Shown: positions 1 to 6,162 of the stretch, one piece after another | How the letters are laid out: each line of letters opens with the position of its first letter | Numbering within the stretch: the first letter of the stretch is position 1 | Origin: an uncultured Acidimicrobiia bacterium | GTDB lineage: Bacteria > Actinomycetota > Acidimicrobiia > Spongiisociales > Spongiisociaceae | Direction of reading: 5' to 3' | Assembly: GCA_937900165.1 (NCBI GenBank) | Contig: CALCCX010000501.1 | Location: 1 to 6,162, forward strand | Length of the DNA: 6,162 nt | The notes under the pieces: model-generated | Database searches by the model: none | What the model was told of the DNA's origin: nothing | Seen by the model: the letters and a program-made list of their open reading frames with translations, nothing else | Program-made: the position numbers and the translations under genes

Positions 1-147
1 TCTCTCGTTATCACTTCTTATATCCATTGTGCTGTTATGAATCATGAACAGTGTTTGTTGTATGTATTTTTTTTTTTTTTTCAAGCAGAAGACGGCATAC
101 GAGATATATCAGTGTGACTGGAGTTCAGACGTGTGCTCTTCCGATCT
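1..147. other. Illumina TruSeq adapter contamination (non-genomic)
   Basis: Bases 82-105 match the Illumina P7 flow-cell oligonucleotide. Bases 106-113 (ATATCAGT) are an 8-base index whose reverse complement ACTGATAT is, from memory, TruSeq index 25. Bases 114-147 match the TruSeq read-2 primer, ending in CTCTTCCGATCT. Before the adapter come 15 T residues (67-81) and about 66 AT-rich bases with no coding character. Read on the minus strand this is insert, adapter, poly-A, then noise, which is how a read running off the end of a short fragment looks. The block is an assembly artefact and should be trimmed. It creates a false stop codon (147-149) and a false minus-strand reading frame into the adapter. 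Confidence 0.97.
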
Positions 148-149
148 GA

Positions 150-641
150 TCTGAGATCAACAAGCTCTCGATGGAGCTCGAGCCCACCAGCCTGGTCGAC
201 GCTGTCACTGAAGTCGGTACGTCATTGGAGCCGCTGTTGACCAAGACCCTGCACATCGTGACCCGCGACGATGTGGAGGTGACCGCAGATCCGCTACGTC
301 TCCGCCAGATCATCCGCAACCTCGTGATGAACGCCGAAAAACACGGAGGTCCCTCGATCGTCGTTCGAATCGAACAATTCAACGGAGCCACTCACCTGGT
401 CGTAGCCGACGACGGAGACCCTCTCAACGTCCGCGACCGGGAACGCATCTTCGAGCCGTACGAGCATTCCAGCAGGTTCCACTCCGGCCCGACAGGATCA
501 GTGGGACTCGGTCTCGTCGTCTCCCGCGAGCTCGCCAGACGAATGGGCGGCGACCTGACCTATGACCATCGCAACGGATTCGCCGAGTTCCGCGTCGAGT
601 TCGCCGCCGTCAGTTTCCTCGATAGATCCACGGTCGCCTGA
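150..641 (+). CDS. Sensor histidine kinase, C-terminal ATPase fragment (5' truncated)
   Basis: This is the catalytic (HATPase_c, GHKL-type) end of a two-component sensor kinase, which transfers phosphate from ATP to a histidine and then to a response regulator. Numbering from the Met at 171, the N box is LRQIIRNLVMNAEKHG with N50 and N54. The G1 region is VADDGDPL around D80, the F box is IFEPYE at 93-98, and the G2 box is GLGLVV at 112-117. The reading frame is open upstream of 171 back to 150, giving SEINKLS before that Met, so 171 is probably internal. The sensor part, membrane segments and phospho-accepting histidine are missing because the contig begins in adapter sequence. The G1 motif is degenerate: the second glycine of DxGxG is proline. 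No response regulator is visible; it could lie upstream beyond the contig edge. Family assignment is firm, signal unknown. Confidence 0.9.
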   Translation, partial: SEINKLSMELEPTSLVDAVTEVGTSLEPLLTKTLHIVTRDDVEVTADPLRLRQIIRNLVMNAEKHGGPSIVVRIEQFNGATHLVVADDGDPLNVRDRERIFEPYEHSSRFHSGPTGSVGLGLVVSRELARRMGGDLTYDHRNGFAEFRVEFAAVSFLDRSTVA

Positions 642-746
642 GATCAAAGGCGTCGAGGCAATGTTGCACAAGACCAATGACTAGTCACCAAGATCGAATG
701 CAGTTTGGTTCTCATTGTTTCCGCCTCGCAGGCCGAACCAATAACC

Positions 747-899
747 ATGACCACCAGAACAGCTCTCGAAACCGAACCGGCCTTCCTCGACATCACGACC
801 ATCGAGGCACCTATCGCTGGTCGCATCGTCGACGAAGACGACGCAGCCATTGCCCTCATGGACATTCTCGATGACATGATGGCCGCCGCCCAGATCTGA
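747..899 (+). CDS. Small acidic protein (50 aa), Cys-less relative of the downstream microprotein
   Basis: I do not recognise this as a named family. The frame from ATG 747 encodes 50 residues, strongly acidic, ending in a probable amphipathic helix ALMDILDDMMAAAQI (36-50). The same frame can be opened from a TTG at 705 (64 residues), but ATG 747 gives a length closer to its neighbour. Neither start has a clear Shine-Dalgarno sequence. The main support for coding is resemblance to the 46-residue product of 964-1104: over residues 26-45, 10 of 20 positions are identical, and most of the rest are conservative (I/L, V/L, L/M, A/S). Where that neighbour has C-E-D-C this protein has D-E-D-D (29-32), so any metal knuckle is lost. 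It lies between the kinase fragment and the zinc-ribbon gene on the same strand. Function unknown. Confidence 0.55.
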   Translation: MTTRTALETEPAFLDITTIEAPIAGRIVDEDDAAIALMDILDDMMAAAQI

Positions 900-963
900 C
901 CGCCCTGGGCCGACCGGGACGCGTTCGGCTCAGGTTTGAGGCACCCCCGCCGATGTACCAATC

Positions 964-1104
964 ATGCACACCCCCTTGACATGCAGTGTGTGCGAAGAAA
1001 CGATTGAGCGCGTTTTCGAGGTTGGCGATCGCCTACTCTGCGAAGACTGCGCGACGTTGTCACTTCGTGACATCATGGACGACCTAATGGAGACCGGCCC
1101 GTAG
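964..1104 (+). CDS. Zinc-ribbon-like microprotein (46 aa, CxxC-x15-CxxC)
   Basis: The frame from ATG 964 to TAG 1102-1104 encodes 46 residues. C7-S-V-C10 and C26-E-D-C29 form two CxxC knuckles separated by 15 residues, the usual arrangement of a small treble-clef or zinc-ribbon domain binding one zinc through four cysteines. After the second knuckle comes a probable helix, LRDIMDDLM (34-42). The C-terminal half is similar to the 50-residue product of 747-899. The gene ends 13 bases before the GTG of the VOC protein at 1118, so the two may be co-transcribed. There is no strong Shine-Dalgarno; a GAGG at 938-941 is too far upstream. Zinc binding is inferred from cysteine spacing only. It could act as a protein- or nucleic-acid-binding adaptor, but nothing in the window identifies a partner. 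Confidence 0.65.
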   Translation: MHTPLTCSVCEETIERVFEVGDRLLCEDCATLSLRDIMDDLMETGP

Positions 1105-1117
1105 TAGGGTTGCCAGC

Positions 1118-1498
1118 GTGGATTTCCTGAGGCTCCACCACACCCAACTTGCCATGCCAATCGGTGAAGAGGACGCCGCGAGGGCGTTCTATTCGCGCGT
1201 CCTGGGCATGGCGGAAGTTCCCAAACCCGATGTGCTGGCGGCCAGGGGCGGCGTTTGGTTCAAAGCAGGTGGCGTCGAACTCCATTTGGGAGTCCAGTCT
1301 CCTTTCGTGCCGGCCACCAAGGCCCACCCGGCGATACTGGTGGACGATCTGGATGCCATTGGCGAGAACTTGGAAGCCGCCGGGTACGAAACGACCCCGG
1401 ACGAGGCATTGCCTGGCCACCGCCGGTTCTACGCCAACGATCCATTCGGTAACCGTCTCGAGTTCTTGCAAACCGAAGACAATCTGGCCAGCGACTGA
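1118..1498 (+). CDS. VOC/glyoxalase-fold family protein
   Basis: A single-chain vicinal-oxygen-chelate (glyoxalase/dioxygenase/fosfomycin-resistance fold) protein of 126 residues, a typical length for the one-domain pair of beta-alpha-beta-beta-beta modules. Module one spans about residues 4-59 and starts with LHHTQLAMP, followed by the helix AARAFYSRVLG (20-30). Module two spans about 68-118 and ends in the family hallmark DPFGNRLEFLQ (108-118). Likely metal ligands are H8, H56 (VELHLGV) and E115, with H70 at the start of module two. The GTG start at 1118 is preceded by AGGG (1106-1109) eight bases upstream, and no better start exists. It follows the zinc-ribbon microprotein by 13 bases. Substrate cannot be told from sequence: members of this superfamily isomerise, cleave or modify many small molecules, or simply bind them. 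Confidence 0.9.
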   Translation: MDFLRLHHTQLAMPIGEEDAARAFYSRVLGMAEVPKPDVLAARGGVWFKAGGVELHLGVQSPFVPATKAHPAILVDDLDAIGENLEAAGYETTPDEALPGHRRFYANDPFGNRLEFLQTEDNLASD

Positions 1499-1717
1499 CC
1501 GAGCACTGCTGGCGGCGACCAGGCCGCGGCAATGTACTTTGTCCCGAGACCTCGGCGCCATGCCGGCACAGGATTCAGCCGCGCCCTCAGCCTGGATCCA
1601 CCGCAATCAGCCCCCGCACCCCGGCCCGACCGGCGCCTCCGGCGAGCAGCACCTGAGGGACAGACAAGGAGTGCGTGCTTCCTCGGCCACACCACTACCG
1701 TCATTGACCAGCCGTAC

Positions 1718-1721
1718 GGAG
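1718..1721 (+). promoter_or_regulatory. Shine-Dalgarno GGAG supporting the GTG start at 1727
   Basis: GGAG lies five bases before an in-frame GTG at 1727. The alternative ATG at 1742 has only a GTGGG touching it, with no spacer. The site therefore favours GTG 1727 as the decarboxylase start, adding five residues (MTDRG) ahead of the Met. Confidence 0.55.
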
Positions 1722-1726
1722 TTCGC

Positions 1727-3127
1727 GTGACCGATCGTGGGATGACAACAGACGAGTTCAGGCGGTGGGGAAAGGACCTGATCGATTGGATCGCCGACTA
1801 TCACGACGGGGTAGGCGAAATGACCGTCGCGGCCGAGGTCGCCCCGGGCGAGACGAGGGCCAAACTCCCAGATCATGCGCCAGAACAAGGCGAAAACTTC
1901 GAAAGCATGCGGCGCGACCTGGACGACATCGTTTTGCCGGGCTTGATGCATTGGCAGTCACCAAACTGGTTCGCATACTTCCCCGCCAATGTCTCGTACC
2001 CGGCGATCCTCGGCGAACTGGCCGCTGCCGGCCTAGGACAACAAGGAATGCTGTGGTCGACCTCACCGGTTGCGACAGAGATAGAGTCTCATGTCCTCGA
2101 CTGGTTGGTCGATCTGCTGGACCTGCCTTCCACCTGGAAAACGACGGACCGGGGCGGCGGCGTGATCCAAATGAGTGCCTCAGATTCGACCCACACTGCG
2201 CTGGTAGTCGCAAGAGAGGTCGCCAAGGCGCCGATAGGAACAGAGGTCGCCTACACGTCTGCCCAGGCGCACAGCTCCGTCGAAAAGGGTGCCAAGGTGG
2301 CCGGCTACGGTCACGTTCGCCTGATCGACGTCGATGATGAACTTTCGATGCGCGCAGACGCCCTCGCGAGCGCGGTTGCTGCTGATCGGGCGGATGGGCT
2401 CACGCCGACCTTCGTGTGCTCCACGGTCGGGACGACCGGCACTACCGCAGTCGACCCGGTCAGAATCGTCGGCGAGATCGCCCGCCAAGAGGGCATTTGG
2501 CACCACATCGATGCCGCGTTCGCCGGGTCGGCAATGATTTGCGAAGAGTTTCGCCACCATCAGGACGGGCTCGAGTTGGCCGATTCATACGTATTCAATC
2601 CGCATAAGTGGATGTTCACGAACTTCGACTGCTCGCTGGTCTACGTCGCAGATCGACGGCCGCTCATCGAGACACTCAGCATCCTCCCGCCCTACTTGCG
2701 TGACCAGGCCTCAGAATCGGGCGAGGTGATCGACTATCGCGACTGGCATGTTCCTCTCGGTCGCCGTTTCCGGGCCCTGAAACTTTGGTGGGTGCTCAGA
2801 TCGTTCGGCGCAGAAGGGATCAGAGAGATCATTCGTCACCACGTCGCCGCCGCTCGAGAGTTGGCCGACTGGCTGGAGGGCGACGAGCGATTCGAGTTGG
2901 TGGCGCCGGTCCCGTTCTCGCTCGTCTGCTTCCGCCTCATCGAAGGCGACGAGGCGACCGATGAGCTGGCCGGGGCAATCAACCGGCAAGGCCCTGCATA
3001 TCTGACCTCGTCCAGACTTCCGGACGGAACGTCGTACATTCGAGTGTCGGTCGGCCAAACCAATACTCGCCGCCACCATGTGGTCGGACTTCGCCGGCAA
3101 ATCGATCGTTTGGCGAATTCTTCATGA
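1727..3127 (+). CDS. PLP-dependent aromatic-L-amino-acid decarboxylase family enzyme
   Basis: A 466-residue group II (fold-type I) pyridoxal-phosphate decarboxylase, cytosolic, expected to remove CO2 from an aromatic L-amino acid (Trp, Tyr, Phe or DOPA) to give the amine. Numbering from GTG 1727: substrate-pocket HWQSPNWFAYFP (75-86, with W76, Y84, F85), His stacking on PLP in AQAHSS (H182), Asp to the pyridine nitrogen in HIDAAFAG (D262), Schiff-base lysine in NPHKW (K294), catalytic-loop tyrosine in PPYLRD (Y323), and PLGRRF (G345). Spacing K294-Y323-G345 equals that of mammalian DOPA decarboxylase K303-Y332-G354 as I recall it. Keeping the tyrosine argues for decarboxylation over the aldehyde-synthase variants that carry Phe. 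The frame is open upstream to 1532, but that extension is Pro/Arg-rich and unlike the family N-terminus, which begins near EEFRRWG. The stop overlaps the lipoprotein start. Bases 1499-1726 upstream hold no gene I can support. Confidence 0.93.
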   Translation: MTDRGMTTDEFRRWGKDLIDWIADYHDGVGEMTVAAEVAPGETRAKLPDHAPEQGENFESMRRDLDDIVLPGLMHWQSPNWFAYFPANVSYPAILGELAAAGLGQQGMLWSTSPVATEIESHVLDWLVDLLDLPSTWKTTDRGGGVIQMSASDSTHTALVVAREVAKAPIGTEVAYTSAQAHSSVEKGAKVAGYGHVRLIDVDDELSMRADALASAVAADRADGLTPTFVCSTVGTTGTTAVDPVRIVGEIARQEGIWHHIDAAFAGSAMICEEFRHHQDGLELADSYVFNPHKWMFTNFDCSLVYVADRRPLIETLSILPPYLRDQASESGEVIDYRDWHVPLGRRFRALKLWWVLRSFGAEGIREIIRHHVAAARELADWLEGDERFELVAPVPFSLVCFRLIEGDEATDELAGAINRQGPAYLTSSRLPDGTSYIRVSVGQTNTRRHHVVGLRRQIDRLANSS

Positions 3128-3777
3128 CAAAATTGGCCTTTGCTCTGACCTTCGTCGTGGGCGCCTGTGGCTTCGGAACCGACGTTTCCGGAAGCGAGGC
3201 AGACTCAATCGAGATCGTCTCGACGGATCGGTTCACCATTGACGAGATCGACGGCCAGATGACCTTCGTCGCAACGGCGGTGCTCGTATCCGATGAAGGC
3301 ACCTTCACGGTTGAGATCACTAGAGACGGCGAGCTGACCCAGTCGGTGATCCTTTCATCTTCTGACGCCGCGCCTGACGTCACCTTGGTATCGAAGGGAA
3401 CAGAAATCTACGCCCTGGTTGAGGGGCGCTGGATCCCAGTTGAGGAATTGGGCGCGGCCGGATTACTTCTTCTGCTCGCAGCGCCAGACATCGCGCACCA
3501 GCTGGGCGTCGAGATCCGTGAGAGCGGTACCTTCGTCGGCTGGGAGCAGATCGACGGCATGGAGACAGCGATCTACGAGGTGGGCGAGATTCTTGAAACC
3601 GTGCGCTCAGAGTTCTACACGGTTACCGGTGGAGTAGGCACCGTCTGGCTGACCAAGGAGGGCCTGCCGATTCGATGGAGTGGTATCGCCCAGAACGGAG
3701 TTGAAAGCGTCGTCTGGGGCCTGAGCAGCATTGGCGGGCCGGTCGAAATCGACTTACCGTCCCAGCTCCAAGGTTGA
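3124..3777 (+). CDS. Predicted lipoprotein, possibly LppX/LprG-like
   Basis: A 217-residue exported protein. The N-terminus has a short positive region (MTK), a hydrophobic stretch (LAFALTFVV) and a lipobox V12-G-A-C15, so it should be lipidated at C15 and anchored to the outer face of the cytoplasmic membrane. The mature part is acidic and looks beta-rich, with alternating strands (MTFVATAVLV, TFTVEITRDG, EIYALVEGRWIPVEE around W103) and a late TVWLTKEGLPIRWSG segment at 173-187. This pattern recalls the antiparallel half-barrel of LppX/LprG and LolA/B-type lipid-binding lipoproteins, but that is a visual resemblance, not a proven match. The ATG overlaps the decarboxylase stop as ATGA and has no ribosome-binding site of its own, which suggests translational coupling. 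Its 3' end overlaps the convergent minus-strand gene by 24 bases. Confidence 0.85.
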   Translation: MTKLAFALTFVVGACGFGTDVSGSEADSIEIVSTDRFTIDEIDGQMTFVATAVLVSDEGTFTVEITRDGELTQSVILSSSDAAPDVTLVSKGTEIYALVEGRWIPVEELGAAGLLLLLAAPDIAHQLGVEIRESGTFVGWEQIDGMETAIYEVGEILETVRSEFYTVTGGVGTVWLTKEGLPIRWSGIAQNGVESVVWGLSSIGGPVEIDLPSQLQG

Positions 3778-3966
3778 AGGCGTTTCGGAAGCGGATACGG
3801 ATTCCTGCGCCTTTCGTTTCAGATACATCCAGCCATAGGCATGTACGCCGACTGCCGCCGCCAAGATAAGCGCTCCGAGCGTCTGGCCGATGACCGAGGC
3901 TGTGACAACGGCGATCACCGCCAAAACCACCAAAGCAATCCTCACCCCATTCAGCGGTCCATACAT
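3754..3966 (-). CDS. Small two-helix membrane protein (70 aa)
   Basis: No named family recognised. The minus-strand frame from ATG (3966-3964) encodes 70 residues with two hydrophobic segments. The first is about 8-27 (VRIALVVLAVIAVVTASVIG) and the second about 29-49. A positive KRK stop (50-52) and a hydrophilic tail rich in Ser/Glu/Thr follow. By the positive-inside rule both termini would be cytoplasmic, with a very short external turn around Q28. Coding is supported by the clean hydrophobic pattern and ordinary codon choice, while the opposite strand here is arginine/histidine-rich nonsense. The gene converges on the lipoprotein and overlaps its last 24 bases. A GGCTG about ten bases before the start is only a weak ribosome-binding site. 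Confidence 0.7.
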   Translation of the reverse strand: MYGPLNGVRIALVVLAVIAVVTASVIGQTLGALILAAAVGVHAYGWMYLKRKAQESVSASETPSTLELGR

Positions 3967-3996
3967 ATCAACAGCCTAATGCAGCGAGGGATGTGC

Positions 3997-4021
3997 GAAC
4001 CCAGGGTACAACCCTGGGTTC
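3997..4021. repeat. Perfect 11-bp inverted repeat with 3-base loop
   Basis: GAACCCAGGGT (3997-4007) and ACCCTGGGTTC (4011-4021) are exact reverse complements separated by ACA. The element sits in the 239-base divergent intergenic region, 30 bases upstream of the minus-strand membrane-protein start and 184 bases upstream of the ABC ATPase start. It has no T run on either side, so it does not look like a classical intrinsic terminator. As DNA it could be an operator for a dimeric regulator, and as RNA it would form a stable hairpin in either leader. Which of these applies cannot be decided from one copy. Confidence 0.75.
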
Positions 4022-4192
4022 CCAGCGTCGCCATAGCGTCATCTAGAGTCCCGAGAACAGAGCCAAGGCGGGGTTGGCTGACGTTGGTGTCATCGCCGGG
4101 TGGCTCCCGAGTTGGCGATTCGGCGACGAAGCGAACCACCCGAGACACCCTCACAATGGCTCCGCGGATCGCCAGTACCATTCCGTCGAGCG

Positions 4193-4200
4193 AAAGGAGA
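4193..4200 (+). promoter_or_regulatory. Strong Shine-Dalgarno for the ABC ATPase
   Basis: AAAGGAGA ends five bases before ATG 4206. It is the best ribosome-binding site in the window and fixes the start there. The upstream in-frame ATG at 4074 would add 44 residues with no relation to ABC ATPases. Confidence 0.9.
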
Positions 4201-4205
4201 CGCCG

Positions 4206-5100
<895 letters not shown>

Positions 5101-5111
<11 letters not shown>

Positions 5112-6120
5112 CGTCTTCACCAAAACGATCCGCGATCGCCGCCGCACGATCCTCTGGTGGATGCTCGGATCGGCGGCCCTGATCTCCTGGGTATCTGGTG
5201 TCTACCCGATCATGCGCGACTCCGATGCGATGCAGCAGTTCATCGAGGACTTCCCTCCGGAGCTCATGGCGATGTTCGGCATCGATCCCGACACCTATCT
5301 CACCGGGGCGGGTTTTCTCCAGGCCCAGTTCTTCACGCTTTTCGCGCCGATCATGATGATCGCGTTGGCCATATCGATCGCTGTCGCCTCAACAGGTAGA
5401 GAGGAGAAAGACGGCACGATGGACATGCTGCTGTCCGCTCCGATCTCACGCACCTCACTGGTACTCCAGAAATCGGGCGCCCTGGTGCTGCTGTCCGGCT
5501 CGGTGGTGGCCACCATCGCGTTGACACTGATCGTGATGAACGAGGTGATCGGCCTCGGGCTCAAACTCGAAGGTGTACTTGCAGCCAACCTCGCCCTGTG
5601 GCTGCTCGGGCTGGTATTCGGTGGTATCACGCTCATGGCCGCCGCCTTCTCCGGGCGTCCATCCGCGGCGATTGGCCTGGGGGTCCTCCTGGCCGTCGTG
5701 GCCTGGTTCGTGAACGGCTTCGCCGGGATCTTCGACTGGCTCGAGACCCCGAACAAGGTGAATCCCTTCGGCTGGTACCTACAGGGGACGCCGCTGCTGA
5801 ACGGCCTGAACTCGGGCCAGGCGTGGCTCGGCTTGGCAACAGCCGTCCTGATTGGCATGGCTGTGGTGTTGTTCAACCGAAGAGACATCTCGACCGAACA
5901 ATCGGTCGTCCCGGAGTCGGCCGGTGAGCGACGAAAGGCGAAGGTCGTTGAACCCCGATCAACTTTGCTGCTCACGGGCGTGTTCCTCAAGTCGGTGTGG
6001 GATCGCAGGCGCTCGGTGTGGGCCTGGGCGGCGGGCCTGGCCACGATGCTGCCTCTGACCTTCGCGGCCCGGCCTGCCTTCCCGAAAGACCCCGAGGCCA
6101 TCACCATCCTGATCGACTAG
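5101..6120 (+). CDS. ABC-2 type permease, first half plus start of second half; ends at in-frame TAG
   Basis: Membrane subunit of the exporter. ATG 5101 overlaps the ATPase stop by 11 bases; the in-frame ATG at 5050 would overlap far more and adds no family-like sequence. The 339-residue product has a cytoplasmic RDRRR (11-15), then helices near 17-37, 77-98, 126-147, 159-183, 190-211 and 241-258, with the ABC-2 segment GREEKDGTMDMLLSAPISR at 99-117. After a charged linker (259-286) a second unit begins: V294-F295 and DRRR (301-304) repeat V5-F6 and DRRR (12-15), followed by a seventh helix around 306-323. The frame then hits TAG 6118-6120, although similarity to unit one continues beyond it. 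Two-unit permeases of about 530 residues next to an ATPase are typical of the polyketide-antibiotic exporter group (COG3559-like), so the intact protein was probably that size. Confidence 0.85.
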
Positions 6121-6162
6121 ATGCCCCAGGAGCTCTTCGCCCTGTTCGGCATTCCACACACC
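6121..6162 (+). pseudogene. Continuation of permease second half after the in-frame stop (3' cut by window end)
   Basis: Directly after the TAG the same frame reads MPQELFALFGIPHT and runs off the window. PxELxAxFGI here matches residues 52-61 of the first permease unit (PPELMAMFGI). It therefore belongs to the same protein by homology, not to a new gene. The ATG at 6121 touches the stop, so re-initiation is formally possible, but no ribosome-binding site precedes it and the product would lack the first helix of the unit. Whether this is a broken gene or a base error cannot be settled here. Confidence 0.55.

Noticed and set aside
67..81. Run of 15 T residues that could be read as a terminator or homopolymer tract
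   Set aside because: It abuts the P7 adapter and reads as poly-A after adapter on the other strand, which is a sequencing artefact.
664..694. TTGCAC followed by CAAGAT as a promoter for the small acidic gene
   Set aside because: The spacing is 19 bases and the -10 matches only three of six positions, so it is not distinguishable from chance.
976..981. Perfect TTGACA, a possible -35 box for the VOC gene
   Set aside because: It lies inside the zinc-ribbon coding sequence, and the matching -10 position (999-1004, AACGAT) is poor.
1073..1606. Long minus-strand open frame (177 codons) opposite the VOC gene
   Set aside because: The opposite strand encodes a clear VOC protein with its hallmark motifs; this frame is a GC-rich shadow without recognisable features.
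1611..1650. GC-rich stretch with two CCGGCG copies between the VOC and decarboxylase genes as a possible hairpin
   Set aside because: The copies are direct, not inverted, so no convincing stem forms.
1532..1726. In-frame N-terminal extension of the decarboxylase by up to 65 residues
   Set aside because: The extension is Pro/Arg-rich, lacks family similarity, and the GGAG-supported GTG at 1727 sits exactly where the family N-terminus begins.
3997..4030. Inverted repeat interpreted as a rho-independent terminator
   Set aside because: No T tract follows the stem on either strand, and the element lies between the 5' ends of divergent genes where a terminator is not expected.
4019..4047. TTCCCA then TCTAGA at 17 bases as the exporter promoter
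   Set aside because: Both hexamers match consensus weakly, and nothing else supports transcription from here.
5295..6107. Minus-strand open frame (270 codons) opposite the permease
   Set aside because: Antisense shadow of a GC-rich membrane-protein gene, rich in Ser/Arg/Pro, with no motif or ribosome-binding site.

Overview
The window looks like the left end of a draft assembly contig from a high-GC bacterium, most likely a member of the Actinomycetota. That placement rests on the GC-rich codon choice by eye, the GTG starts, and the styles of the VOC protein, the lipoprotein and the ABC exporter. A finer placement, for example Acidimicrobiia, would be a guess. Bases 1-147 are not genomic: they are an Illumina TruSeq P7/index adapter preceded by a T run and low-complexity read-through. 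Biological sequence begins at about base 148.

Layout: (1) 150-641, the C-terminal ATPase part of a sensor histidine kinase, cut off by the contig edge. (2) 642-1117, a small-gene region with two microproteins not obvious from length alone: a 50-residue acidic protein (747-899) and a 46-residue CxxC/CxxC zinc-ribbon-like protein (964-1104). Their C-terminal halves align, and the second CxxC pair of one is DxxD in the other. (3) 1118-1498, a VOC/glyoxalase-fold protein 13 bases after the zinc-ribbon gene. (4) 1727-3127, a complete PLP-dependent aromatic-L-amino-acid-decarboxylase-type enzyme with all key catalytic residues. It overlaps by ATGA (3124-3127) a predicted lipoprotein (3124-3777). 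(5) 3754-3966 on the minus strand, a two-helix membrane protein that converges on the lipoprotein. (6) 3967-4205, a divergent intergenic region holding a perfect 11-bp inverted repeat with a 3-base loop. (7) 4206-6162, an ABC exporter operon: an ATPase with a strong ribosome-binding site, then an overlapping ABC-2-type permease.

The permease appears to be a tandem-duplicated (two-half) protein. The start of its second half is visible, but it is interrupted by an in-frame TAG at 6118-6120. Recognisable homology to the first half continues in the same frame beyond the stop until the window ends. This could be a nonsense mutation, a sequencing or assembly error near a contig end, or a real split.

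Functionally, the decarboxylase would act in the cytoplasm to make an aromatic amine, and the lipoprotein made with it would sit on the outer face of the membrane. The ABC pair would form a separate efflux unit. No CRISPR array, tRNA, rRNA, IS element or phage gene was seen. The most worthwhile leads are the paired microproteins, the interrupted duplicated permease, and the decarboxylase-lipoprotein coupling.
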